A DNA stretch of 41,951 bases from Flavobacteriales bacterium BRH_c54 (GTDB taxonomy: Bacteria > Bacteroidota > Bacteroidia > Flavobacteriales_E > Vicingaceae). Made by a program: the position numbers and the translations under genes. The notes beneath the pieces are model-generated. The model did not search any database. It was not told the origin of the DNA and saw only the letters and a program-made list of their open reading frames with translations. The stretch spans positions 1 to 41,951 of the forward strand of contig LADZ01000037.1 of NCBI GenBank assembly GCA_000961845.1, given 5' to 3'. Position 1 is the first letter of the stretch. Each line of letters begins with the position of its first letter. Positions 25,601-32,754 of this stretch are shown here, piece by piece.

Positions 25601-28224
25601 CCATCTTCATCAACCGTAACTATAGGAATTAAGTTAGATTGATCTGAAAACAAGGCTCCATTCCAACCTTTACCTTCGGGAACTTTAACTCCTACATAAC
25701 CTCTATATGGAGAATAATCTATCGCTTGTCTGTCTACGCTAAACTCACCACCATTTTCAAACGCTCTAATTTTAAAATTGGCTTTTAACATCCCCGGAGC
25801 CACCTCTTTTTTTACATTAATTTTAGGGTAAATGGTAGCTTTTCCTTCGCTATTTAGTTTACCGTCAAAAATCATATTTTCTTCTGAATCAAAACTTTTA
25901 GCGGGATTATCAAAAACATAATCCGGGTAATCTTTAAAAGTTGTTTTAGATTGCGTTAAAATCAGTTCTACATCTGTTTTAATATTTCCGGCAATGGCTC
26001 CATGCAACCATTTTACTTCCATATCACCAGTCATAGGTTGATTATCTTTAAGGACTTGTGTCTTAAAATCGAGATTTATTTTTAGTCTATTAGGTTTTAT
26101 AGTTTCAATTTTTAAGGTTTTGGAAAATGAAGAGCCACCTACTTTAATTTTTGCCAACCAATTTCCTGTGGGAGCATCATCATCGGTTTTAGTTCTAAAA
26201 TCATAAAAACCATTTTCGCCTGTTGTCTTAATTTTGCGTGAATAGAGTTGGTTTTCTGGAGTATAAAGCTCCATTACCACTGGATGGTTTACCGGCAGCA
26301 CCCCTAATTTATCTTCTAAAATAAAAGATACAAAAAGAGAATCGCCCGGACGCCAAACACCTCTTTCTCCGTAAATATATCCTTTCACTCCTTTTTTAAC
26401 CGTTGCTCCGCCTACATCAAACATACTTACTGATAGTGCAGAACCATCATCCAAACGTAAATAACCAACCTGCTTGTCTTGTTTAGCAACTAACAAGAAA
26501 GGTTTTTTGTTTAAATCAATGTCCACCAAACCATCACTGTTAGTGGTAGCTTTTTTCATTAATTGGTTTTGGAAATTGAAAATTTCTATACTAACATTAG
26601 AAAGTGGCTGCGTAGTTTTAATATCTGTTACCGCAACTGTAAGGGTTTTACCGTTGCCACCTTTGGCAATAATTCCTAAGTCTGAGGCAAATACATTTTT
26701 GGCTACTTTTCGGTTATTTCTAGAGTAATAAGATTTGCTGCAAGGGTTATCTCTTTCATTCCAATTATAATCATCATCATAATAGTAATAATCATCGTCA
26801 TAATAATAGTAATCACTTGGTTGATCATAACTTAATGATTCACGCTCATCTTCTAAATCAATTTCTTCAAGTTCATCAGCGGTATTTTCGCAAGGATAAA
26901 GGGAATGTTTTTTACGAAAAGAAAGCTCTACTCTGTAAATAGCTCCCGGTTCAGCATTAATTAAGGAGGATAAATCAATAGAAAAAGTATTCCAATTTCC
27001 ATAATCTACAGCTTTAGTAGCATTTAATTTCATTTCCGATTGGTGTACAATCCTACCCACTCGTTTCATTTCTCTGTTTCCGTTAATTTGGTTTACTTGA
27101 AGGAATTGAGCTACATTATTCTCAAATATTTTGATGATTTTTACATCTACCGCACTTAAATTCACTGCTTTAAATGGGAAAATTAGTCCATTGGTGCTTG
27201 GCAATATTACCCCTTCGCCAATTAGTTCAACATTAGGTTTCATGCTAGTAAAAGAAATGCTTTTTTCAAACCCTTCAATTAGGGGATAGTCAATGGAATT
27301 TTTTACTGTTTTATCGATAATAATTTTTGACGTACCCATTAATCTTTTTTCAGGATAGGCATTTAAGGTATTTTCATCAACAGCTAAACGCAAGGCTTCT
27401 CCCGATTGCAAATACACTAATCCGTTAAGGTCTTGAGTAGTACTAATAGGGTCAGAAAAATAAATAACAATGGTTTGTTCCGGTTGTTGAATAACTTTTA
27501 AATCCATCACTTTAAATTCTCCTAAAGGTGGAATTTCAATATTTTGCTCCCCTTTTTCTTCCGATTCAATTGCTTCTCCATTCCATTCTAAAACCACTTC
27601 GCCTCTTTTTTCTGTTCTATTAATACTGTCGATAGAGAAAGTATGTAGTCGTTCTCCAATACCATGATTCCAGGAAATGGTTAATTTTTTTCCATTTTGA
27701 GTTGCAGAAATTGTTTTTTCTAAATTCTCAGCATTAGCAAAATCGGCAGTAGTAAGTTCGTAGGTAATTTGCTGCCATTTTAGTGAATTATTATCATAGG
27801 CCTTAACTCCAGAAAATTGTAAGTTAATACCTTGTTTATAAGTCTCAAAATCAAAATAAAAAGTTGCTAAATCTTTTTCAACTTCTACAATCTCTGAAAG
27901 ATAAAATTCTGCTTTAAAGTAAGTGTTGGAAGGGAGCTGAACTTTTGGTCTAAATTCAATAGTAGTTTCATCTAACCAATAGGCTTCACCTTCAATTTCA
28001 GGACTAAAATCAAATAAATCTTCATCAATAACTTTATCATATTGAGCGTGAACAGAAGGCTCAGCTAAACTAATTTTTATGGTAGATTGATTGGAAATGA
28101 TACCTGAGGTAAATCCAGCTATATAAGCAATAAAAGCAGGGTTGATTGGTTCATTTCTTTTATCATTATCACATCCAACGGTTAAAATAAGTAAAGAAAT
28201 AACAATTAGTATTATTTTTCTCAT
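22660..28224 (-). CDS. Bacterial alpha-2-macroglobulin lipoprotein with CLEQ thioester (YfhM-like)
   Basis: The 1854-residue protein has a lipoprotein-type signal ending in Cys18 (LTVGC). Macroglobulin (MG) beta domains follow, with the MG2/bait portion in the middle. The thioester segment GCLEQTT is at Cys1397-Glu1399-Gln1400, inside the alpha/alpha toroid domain. An intact Cys/Gln pair predicts a reactive thioester that can trap attacking proteases. The family is thought to guard the periplasm together with PBP1C, whose gene follows two bases downstream. Around residues 465-490 lies an unusual Tyr/Asp-rich tract (DYYYYDDDYYYYDDDY). The length is near the Bacteroidota norm and longer than E. 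coli YfhM (about 1650). Lipid anchoring is predicted from sequence only. Confidence 0.92.
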   Translation of the reverse strand: MRKIILIVISLLILTVGCDNDKRNEPINPAFIAYIAGFTSGIISNQSTIKISLAEPSVHAQYDKVIDEDLFDFSPEIEGEAYWLDETTIEFRPKVQLPSNTYFKAEFYLSEIVEVEKDLATFYFDFETYKQGINLQFSGVKAYDNNSLKWQQITYELTTADFANAENLEKTISATQNGKKLTISWNHGIGERLHTFSIDSINRTEKRGEVVLEWNGEAIESEEKGEQNIEIPPLGEFKVMDLKVIQQPEQTIVIYFSDPISTTQDLNGLVYLQSGEALRLAVDENTLNAYPEKRLMGTSKIIIDKTVKNSIDYPLIEGFEKSISFTSMKPNVELIGEGVILPSTNGLIFPFKAVNLSAVDVKIIKIFENNVAQFLQVNQINGNREMKRVGRIVHQSEMKLNATKAVDYGNWNTFSIDLSSLINAEPGAIYRVELSFRKKHSLYPCENTADELEEIDLEDERESLSYDQPSDYYYYDDDYYYYDDDYNWNERDNPCSKSYYSRNNRKVAKNVFASDLGIIAKGGNGKTLTVAVTDIKTTQPLSNVSIEIFNFQNQLMKKATTNSDGLVDIDLNKKPFLLVAKQDKQVGYLRLDDGSALSVSMFDVGGATVKKGVKGYIYGERGVWRPGDSLFVSFILEDKLGVLPVNHPVVMELYTPENQLYSRKIKTTGENGFYDFRTKTDDDAPTGNWLAKIKVGGSSFSKTLKIETIKPNRLKINLDFKTQVLKDNQPMTGDMEVKWLHGAIAGNIKTDVELILTQSKTTFKDYPDYVFDNPAKSFDSEENMIFDGKLNSEGKATIYPKINVKKEVAPGMLKANFKIRAFENGGEFSVDRQAIDYSPYRGYVGVKVPEGKGWNGALFSDQSNLIPIVTVDEDGKPVSRQKVKIEIYDVYWSWWWERSDNYDLARYVANRSKNLIKEEYINTTNGKAIFDMKFDRDYWGRKLIIVTDPVTGHSTGQTFYMSYSGWWDSNSGDNPGGAEMLSFSCDKKVYQVGDEVKIELPNAKTGRALLSVESGSSVIEKKWVDVSADNNTFTFKATADMAPNVYVNVTLIQPHNQVENDLPIRLYGIQSIAVEDKATHLNPVIKMPEELAPESDFKVTVSEQEGKKMTYTIAIVDDGLLDLTRFKTPNPWETFYAREALGVKTWDMYKYVMNAFSGEMAGLLALGGDDYINAKGGPKANRFKPVVIYAGPFTIEKGSSKTHTFKMPNYVGSVRTMVVTGNQGAYGSAEKTTPVKKPLMVLATLPRTLSPNEEVKLPVTVFAMDKKVKKVSVKIETNSLLKITGSKTQELTFSREGDEVVNFDLKVAEALGVGKVKVTAKSGNEIATYDFEINVKPANPEITSVINAMVEPGKTWESTYMPIGMRGTNKGTIEVSKIPPINLEKRLQYLIRYPHGCLEQTTSGVFPQLYLSSLLDLDQKQKAEIEFNIREGINKIKKFQLSDGGLSYWQGNTNTNDWGSSYAGHFMLEAQAKGYSLPTGFLSNWIKYQTKLANAWQSRGVNKNNYYYYGQNDELMQAYRLYTLALAKKPALGAMNRMKEMKQLSVSAKWRLAAAYELAGKSSVAKKLIENISTTVESYKELSYTYGSSERDQAMILETLTLMGEKTTGQKVLKDLAKQLGSERWFSTQTTAYSLMAIAKFVGVTGTPSELNFDIYNNNDKAKNVKTTASIAQDKLAVKAGKEESIKIKNNTNQTLFISLTLKGIPLEGDNSSAENDLKMNVKYLDMNENEISVDQLKQGMDFIAEVTFQHPGIRTHYREMALHQIFPSGWEIRNTRMDLVETNKIADVPTYQDIRDDRVYLYFDIDKNKTKRFRVLLNASYLGKFYLPTVYCEAMYDNEINAKKGGKWVEVVQ

Positions 28225-28286
28225 AATATGAATTTTAGAATTAAAAAAATAAAAATAATATAAATTTTTATAAGTTTCTTCATTTA

Positions 28287-28317
28287 AGAAAATAAAGAAA
28301 AAGTAATATAGAACAAA
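28287..28317 (-). promoter_or_regulatory. Candidate promoter of the macroglobulin-pbpC operon
   Basis: On the minus strand, TTTG (28317-28314) is followed by exactly 19 bases and then TATTTTCT (28294-28287), which differs from TAnnTTTG at two positions. It lies about 63 bases before the ATG at 28224, in the divergent region shared with the cytochrome gene. Confidence 0.4.
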
Positions 28318-28345
28318 CGATGTGTTTTTTAGAAAAATAATTAAT

Positions 28346-28353
28346 TACTTTTG
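28346..28353 (+). promoter_or_regulatory. Candidate -7 promoter element TACTTTTG for the cytochrome lipoprotein gene
   Basis: TACTTTTG matches TAnnTTTG. It overlaps an in-frame TTG at 28351, which therefore cannot be the translation start if this promoter is used. This supports the ATG at 28375. Confidence 0.45.
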
Positions 28354-28374
28354 AATAGCGTAATTAAAAAAGGG

Positions 28375-28710
28375 ATGAGAAAATTATTCGGTGTAACTAT
28401 TATTTTGACCCTATTTTATTCTTGTTATTATAATAATAATGAACTCCCACAACCAACTTTAACTTACACACAACATACAAAAAAAATTATTGATAACAAA
28501 TGTAATAATTGCCATTCTCCGACAGCCACCCAACTTGTTCATCTTCCTTATTTGACCAACTATAATGAAGTTAAAAATCAAATTAGCAGAATACATACAA
28601 GGGCATTAATCCAAGAAACGATGCCTCCCTCGAATTCTAATAATGGAGTATTAACTCAGAGAGAAAGAGACACCCTTCAATTATGGCTAAACAAAGGAGC
28701 TAAAGAGTAA
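28375..28710 (+). CDS. Small c-type cytochrome lipoprotein
   Basis: From the ATG at 28375 the product is 111 residues. A hydrophobic signal ends in Cys17 (LFYSC), so lipid anchoring is likely. One heme-binding motif, CNNCH (Cys43, Cys46, His47), is visible, and Met83 in ETMPPS is the likely second axial ligand. The frame extends upstream to a TTG at 28351, but that codon lies inside a -7 promoter element. The protein should be a mono-heme electron carrier on the outer face of a membrane. It precedes a cupredoxin operon by 117 bases, which suggests a shared redox role. The partner oxidase or reductase is not in the window. Confidence 0.75.
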   Translation: MRKLFGVTIILTLFYSCYYNNNELPQPTLTYTQHTKKIIDNKCNNCHSPTATQLVHLPYLTNYNEVKNQISRIHTRALIQETMPPSNSNNGVLTQRERDTLQLWLNKGAKE

Positions 28711-28780
28711 ATGAATCTATGTAATAGATACTTAAAGGTTAAAAAATAATTTTTTTATAACAAAATATGATTTTCATCAT

Positions 28781-28788
28781 TATATTTG
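28781..28788 (+). promoter_or_regulatory. Candidate -7 promoter element TATATTTG for the cupredoxin operon
   Basis: TATATTTG matches TAnnTTTG and lies 39 bases before the ATG at 28828. No convincing -33 TTTG is seen. Confidence 0.4.
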
Positions 28789-28827
28789 TAGAATAAAATT
28801 GTATTAAAAACCTAAAAAATTATTGTT

Positions 28828-29415
28828 ATGAAAATATTTTTATTATCTTTTTCTTTACTAGCGATTACTTTTGTTAATGCGCAAACTAAACATACTATTA
28901 CGGCATCCGGAATGGCTTTTACTCCAAATAGTTTAACTATTAATCAGGGGGATACTGTTGTTTTTGACAATGTTTCAGGATTCCATAACGTAAATGGTAC
29001 ACAAGCTACTTTTCCAACTAATCCTGCTAGCTTTGGGAATTCACCTGCAAGTGCACCATGGAATTATACTTTTGTATTTACTGTAGCCGGAAACTATGCA
29101 TATATGTGTGATGTTCATGGAGTTAATATGTCAGGTGCAATTTCTGTTCAGCCAGCTACTTCAGTAGCAGAACTACAGAAAGAAGCTGAAATTAACATTT
29201 ATCCTAACCCCGCAGCAAATTATTTTTCTATAGACACAAAAAAAGTTATAAAATCAGTTTCACTTGTTAATATTACGGGACAATTAGTTAAAACTTACTC
29301 AGAAACTGCTAACCAAACTAACAGATTTGATGTAAAAGCTTTACCTAAAGGAATTTATTTTCTAACTATTGAATTAGGAGATGCCAAATTGATAGAAAAA
29401 CTAATCATTCAATAA
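28828..29415 (+). CDS. Plastocyanin-like cupredoxin with T9SS sorting tail
   Basis: The 195-residue protein has a signal peptide ending VNAQ (about 1-19) and a cupredoxin domain (about 21-108). A C-terminal type A sorting tail covers about 115-195 (INIYPNPAANYF...KGIYFLTI...KLIIQ). Copper ligands are in place: His53 (GFHN), Cys94 and His97 (CDVH), and Met101. This predicts a type 1 copper electron carrier sent to the cell surface by T9SS. The next gene, two bases downstream, encodes a sister copy of the same domain with a lipoprotein anchor. The redox partner is unknown; the cytochrome gene upstream is a candidate. Confidence 0.87.
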   Translation: MKIFLLSFSLLAITFVNAQTKHTITASGMAFTPNSLTINQGDTVVFDNVSGFHNVNGTQATFPTNPASFGNSPASAPWNYTFVFTVAGNYAYMCDVHGVNMSGAISVQPATSVAELQKEAEINIYPNPAANYFSIDTKKVIKSVSLVNITGQLVKTYSETANQTNRFDVKALPKGIYFLTIELGDAKLIEKLIIQ

Positions 29416-29417
29416 AA

Positions 29418-29801
29418 ATGAAGCAACTTTCTATTTTTTTAGTTATCATTATTCTATTTTCAGGATGTGCTTACAATAGTTTTGATGAAGTGGAAGAAAT
29501 TCCTGCTCCCATCAATCCAAACGCAACATATCAAAAATATACAGTTACTGCTTCAGGGATGGTTTTCACCCCTTCTAGCTTGACTATTAGTGTTGGCGAC
29601 ACTGTTGTTTTTGACAACATCTCAGGGTTTCATAATATAAATGGAACCCAGGCTACTTTTCCAACTAATCCTGCAAGTTTTGGCAATACTATTGCAAATG
29701 GCCCGTGGACATATACTTTTGTGTTTACCGTATTAGGAAACTATAATTACCAATGTGATGTACATGCTCCCGGTATGGCAGGTACAATAACCGTTCAATA
29801 A
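29418..29801 (+). CDS. Plastocyanin-like cupredoxin lipoprotein
   Basis: The 127-residue protein has a lipoprotein signal ending in Cys17 (LFSGC), a short linker and a cupredoxin domain (about 40-127). Copper ligands are His72 (GFHN), Cys113 and His116 (CDVH), and Met120. The block NGTQATFPTNPASFGN is identical to that in the preceding gene, and the DNA is also very similar there, so this is a tandem duplication. It lacks the T9SS tail. The pair would thus place the same copper domain in two locations, one lipid-anchored and one exported. The gene is in the same operon, with two bases before it and eight after. Confidence 0.87.
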   Translation: MKQLSIFLVIIILFSGCAYNSFDEVEEIPAPINPNATYQKYTVTASGMVFTPSSLTISVGDTVVFDNISGFHNINGTQATFPTNPASFGNTIANGPWTYTFVFTVLGNYNYQCDVHAPGMAGTITVQ

Positions 29802-29809
29802 ATTAAACT

Positions 29810-30352
29810 ATGAGAACCATTACAATTATAATATGTTTATTAATTAGCTCTATAAGTTTATCAGCTCAAGACTTATATAAAGCTACTGATGGAGAAATTT
29901 CATTTTTTTCTGAAGCTCCTGTAGAAAATATAAGTGCCATTAACAAAGATGTAAAAGCACTAATTAATGCTAAAAATGCTGAAGTTGCTTTTATAGTTAC
30001 CAATGTAGGCTTTAAATTCGAGAAACCTTTAATGGAAGAACATTTTAATGAAAATTATATGGAAAGCCATAAGTATAAAGTTTCTGTGTTTAAAGGAAAG
30101 ATAGTAGATGAAGTAGATTTTACTAAAGATGGCACCTATGAAGTTACTGCTAAAGGAGCACTGGATATACATGGAGTAACGGTTGAAAGAGAAATAAAAG
30201 GAACGTTAACTATTAGCAATGGCAAAATTAATTTGACTACAGAGTTTGACGTGGCGTTGAAAGATCATAAAATTAAAATTCCTTCAGTAGTAGTTAAAAA
30301 TATTGCAGAAGTTGTAAAAGTTACTGTAAATATTAATTTTGCAAAAAAATAA
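29810..30352 (+). CDS. YceI-family periplasmic protein
   Basis: The 180-residue protein has a signal peptide ending LSAQ (about 1-20) and a YceI beta-barrel domain. It shows the expected series of strands (ISFFSEAPVENISAINKDVKALIN, FEKPLMEEHFNENYMES, YEVTAKGALDIHGV). YceI folds resemble lipocalins and in some cases bind polyisoprenoids; many have no known ligand. It sits eight bases after the cupredoxin lipoprotein gene and four before the barrel gene, so all belong to one transcript. A role in carrying a quinone-like or isoprenoid molecule for the redox module is possible but inferred. Confidence 0.85.
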   Translation: MRTITIIICLLISSISLSAQDLYKATDGEISFFSEAPVENISAINKDVKALINAKNAEVAFIVTNVGFKFEKPLMEEHFNENYMESHKYKVSVFKGKIVDEVDFTKDGTYEVTAKGALDIHGVTVEREIKGTLTISNGKINLTTEFDVALKDHKIKIPSVVVKNIAEVVKVTVNINFAKK

Positions 30353-30356
30353 TTTT

Positions 30357-31262
30357 ATGATAAAATCCATTTTTCTCTCTTTTATATTACTATGTTCGTT
30401 GGTTTCTTTTGCTCAGGATGATTTATTGAATATGTTAGAGGAAGAAGTAGCACAAGAAACTACTTCAGAAAAAGTAACCGCTACTTTTAAAGGCAAAAAA
30501 CTTATTAATGCTAATACCATAGAAACTACCAAAAAGAAAACCTTAGAATTTAATATTACCCACCGATTTGGAGATATGCTTATAGGAAAAGCCGAAGGAC
30601 ATCATTCTTTGTGGGGATTAGACAATGCTACTAACATTCGTTTTTCTTTTGATTATGGATTGACCGATAGAATTAGCATTGGAGTAGGAAGAAGTAAAAC
30701 ACAAGAACACATTGATGGGAATATAAAATATCGGTTTTTAGACCAAAAAACAGGAGGAATGCCTATCTCAGCAGCATATTATGCAAATATAGCAGTTGCT
30801 GCAGTAGCAAAAATCCCAGAAGATAAATTTGTAAATAGATTATCTTATGTTCATCAACTTATTATTGCGAGTAAATTAAGCAATGCTATTTCATTGGAAA
30901 TTTTACCTACTTTAGTACACAGAAACTTTGTAGACAAACGAAATGTTCATCCAGAAAATGGTTCGACCGATGAAAATGATTTATTTGCATTAGGTTTTGC
31001 TGGTAGGTTTAAAATCAGCAAAAGAACCGCATTTGTAGTCGATTATTTTTTACCTTTTTCCGAATTTAGAGATAGTAGAAATAATTATTATGATGCTTTA
31101 GGTGTTGGTATAGAGATTGAAACGGGAGGACATGTTTTTCATATTAATGTTACCAATTCTGCCGGAATTATTGAAAATGACTTTTTACCTTACACCAACT
31201 CCGCTTGGGATAAAGGCGAATATAAATTAGGCTTCAACATTTCACGTGTGTTTAGTTTTTAA
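30357..31262 (+). CDS. DUF5777-family outer-membrane beta-barrel protein
   Basis: I start at the ATG at 30357, which gives a normal signal peptide (MIKSIFLSFILLCSLVSFAQ). An upstream in-frame TTG at 30339 lies inside the YceI gene and is unlikely to be used. The 301-residue protein has a charged lead segment and then a beta-rich region (ITHRFGDMLIGKAEGHHSLWGLDNATNIRFSFDYGLTDRISIGVGRS, read in two parts), typical of the DUF5777 barrels of Bacteroidota. It ends in an aromatic residue (ISRVFSF), as outer-membrane barrels do. Function is unknown. It recurs with YceI here, so the two may cooperate across the outer membrane. Confidence 0.8.
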   Translation: MIKSIFLSFILLCSLVSFAQDDLLNMLEEEVAQETTSEKVTATFKGKKLINANTIETTKKKTLEFNITHRFGDMLIGKAEGHHSLWGLDNATNIRFSFDYGLTDRISIGVGRSKTQEHIDGNIKYRFLDQKTGGMPISAAYYANIAVAAVAKIPEDKFVNRLSYVHQLIIASKLSNAISLEILPTLVHRNFVDKRNVHPENGSTDENDLFALGFAGRFKISKRTAFVVDYFLPFSEFRDSRNNYYDALGVGIEIETGGHVFHINVTNSAGIIENDFLPYTNSAWDKGEYKLGFNISRVFSF

Positions 31263-31264
31263 GT

Positions 31265-31272
31265 TAACTTTG
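31265..31272 (+). promoter_or_regulatory. Candidate -7 promoter element TAACTTTG for the MFS gene
   Basis: TAACTTTG matches TAnnTTTG, begins three bases after the stop of the barrel gene and lies 18 bases before the MFS ATG. Like the element at 5823, it is followed by CCC. No TTTG -33 box is visible. Confidence 0.35.
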
Positions 31273-31290
31273 CCCAAAGTTTTCTTTTAA

Positions 31291-32550
31291 ATGACAAAAG
31301 ATCCCTACGAAGCACTCCGATATAAAGAATTTAATTTATTCTTATTCTTACGTTTTGCCTTAGTTTTTGCTTGGACAATGCAGTTTGTGGTAATTGAATG
31401 GCAAGTCTATTCATTAACAAAAGACCCATTAGCTCTAGGAATTATCGGACTTATGGAAATCATTCCTGCCATATCTTTTGCACTATTTGCCGGACATATT
31501 GTTGATCAAAAAGAAAAACGAAAACTCTTGACGCTCTGTATTTCAGGTTTTATGCTAATTAGTTTTGGTTTGTTTGTTATCACTTTACCGAAAGTAATTG
31601 AAGGTTATTCTACCCAACACATTGTTTGGGCAACTTACGGGTTAGTATTTTTTGGAGGAATTGTGCGTTCGTTTATTAGTCCAACCATATTTTCTATGTT
31701 TTCTTTACTTATTCCTAAAAAAGCTTATGCCAATGCTGCTACTTGGAGCAGTTCTGTATGGCAAATAGCATCTGTTTTAGGCCCTGCATTGGCTGGTTTT
31801 GCTATTGTATGGTTTGGAGTACATGGTTCTATGTTTATCATTTTCGGGTTTGCAGCATTATCAATGTTATTTTTATATTTCATAAAACCCAAACCCATAC
31901 TAAACCCCAACATCGGAGAACCTATTTTTAAGAGTTTAAAAGAAGGATTGAAATTTGTTTTTAGTACTAAAGTAATTTTAGGAGCCATTACATTAGATAT
32001 GGTTGCCGTTCTTTTTGGAGGGGCAATAGCCTTGTTACCTATTTTTGCTCAGGATATTTTACATGTAGGTTCGCAAGGCTTTGGAATGTTGAGAGCTTCT
32101 CCTGCAATAGGTTCTTTCATTACCCTTATTGCAGTAGCTTATTTTCCATTAAATAAAAATGCAGGATTAAAATTATTAGGAGCAATTGCAGGATTTGGGT
32201 TGTGCATCATTCTTTTTGGCTTATCAAGTTGGTTTTGGTTATCGGTGGTTGCCCTCTTTTTTAGTGGTGTTTTCGATGGTGTTTCTGTGGTAATTAGGCA
32301 AACTATTTTGCAACTAAAAACGCCCGATAATATGCGAGGTAGAGTCTCATCAGTAAATTCTATTTTTGTAGGATCCTCTAATGAACTTGGAGCTTTTGAA
32401 AGTGGTGTTGCTGCTAAACTAATGGGAACAGTTGCTTCTGTAGTTTTTGGTGGTAGCATGACCTTGTTAGTGGTACTTTTTACGAGTATTAAATTTCCAA
32501 AACTTCGTAAACTTGATTTAGAAAAAGATTTAGTCGAGATAAATGATTAG
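31291..32550 (+). CDS. Major facilitator superfamily transporter
   Basis: The 419-residue protein has about twelve hydrophobic segments and the loop motif GHIVDQKEKRKLL between helices 2 and 3, which corresponds to the MFS motif A. It resembles the MFS_3/EntS-type exporters (GPALAGFAIVWFG; QTILQLKTPDNMRGRVSSVNS). Such proteins are proton-driven exporters of small molecules such as siderophores or drugs. The substrate cannot be read from the sequence. It follows the DUF5777 gene by 28 bases and may be co-transcribed or use the short-leader promoter at 31265. Confidence 0.87.
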   Translation: MTKDPYEALRYKEFNLFLFLRFALVFAWTMQFVVIEWQVYSLTKDPLALGIIGLMEIIPAISFALFAGHIVDQKEKRKLLTLCISGFMLISFGLFVITLPKVIEGYSTQHIVWATYGLVFFGGIVRSFISPTIFSMFSLLIPKKAYANAATWSSSVWQIASVLGPALAGFAIVWFGVHGSMFIIFGFAALSMLFLYFIKPKPILNPNIGEPIFKSLKEGLKFVFSTKVILGAITLDMVAVLFGGAIALLPIFAQDILHVGSQGFGMLRASPAIGSFITLIAVAYFPLNKNAGLKLLGAIAGFGLCIILFGLSSWFWLSVVALFFSGVFDGVSVVIRQTILQLKTPDNMRGRVSSVNSIFVGSSNELGAFESGVAAKLMGTVASVVFGGSMTLLVVLFTSIKFPKLRKLDLEKDLVEIND

Positions 32551-32587
32551 TAGGAATTTTGTTAATTTAAAATTCACATTAACAGAT

Positions 32588-32620
32588 AAAAAAGATATTT
32601 AACAACAACTTTTTTATTTT
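32588..32620 (+). terminator. Weak candidate terminator after the MFS gene
   Basis: AAAAAAG (32588-32594) can pair with CTTTTTT (32609-32615), followed by ATTTT. The stem is AT-rich with a 14-base loop, so the call is tentative. Confidence 0.3.
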
Positions 32621-32624
32621 AACT

Positions 32625-32713
32625 CAATGAGTCGTTGCGGCTTCTCGGTCGACAGCATTTTTCTATACCTCATACTTCGGCATGAAAAATTTTGCTCAAG
32701 ATGACAAGGTCAA
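32625..32713. repeat. Candidate dispersed intergenic (REP-like) element
   Basis: This non-coding stretch is locally GC-richer and more structured than its surroundings. Its reverse complement contains TTGTCATCTTGAGC, similar to the TTGTCATCCTGAGC core of repeats scattered through Bacteroidota genomes. ATTTTTC near 32661 and GAAAAAT near 32689 can pair. Only one copy is in this window, so repetition is inferred. Confidence 0.4.
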
Positions 32714-32754
32714 AAACTATGTGTCTATGTAGTTAAAAAGGTTAAACCAATCCG

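Noticed and set aside
26758-26830. Phase-variable tract in the macroglobulin gene
   Set aside because: The runs are multiples of three and would change length in frame, not switch the gene off. I kept it only as a low-complexity tract.
28351-28374. TTG start for the cytochrome lipoprotein, adding eight residues
   Set aside because: The TTG lies inside a TAnnTTTG promoter element, and the ATG at 28375 gives a better lipoprotein signal.
30339-30356. TTG start for the DUF5777 protein
   Set aside because: It lies inside the YceI gene. The ATG at 30357, four bases after the YceI stop, gives a standard signal peptide.
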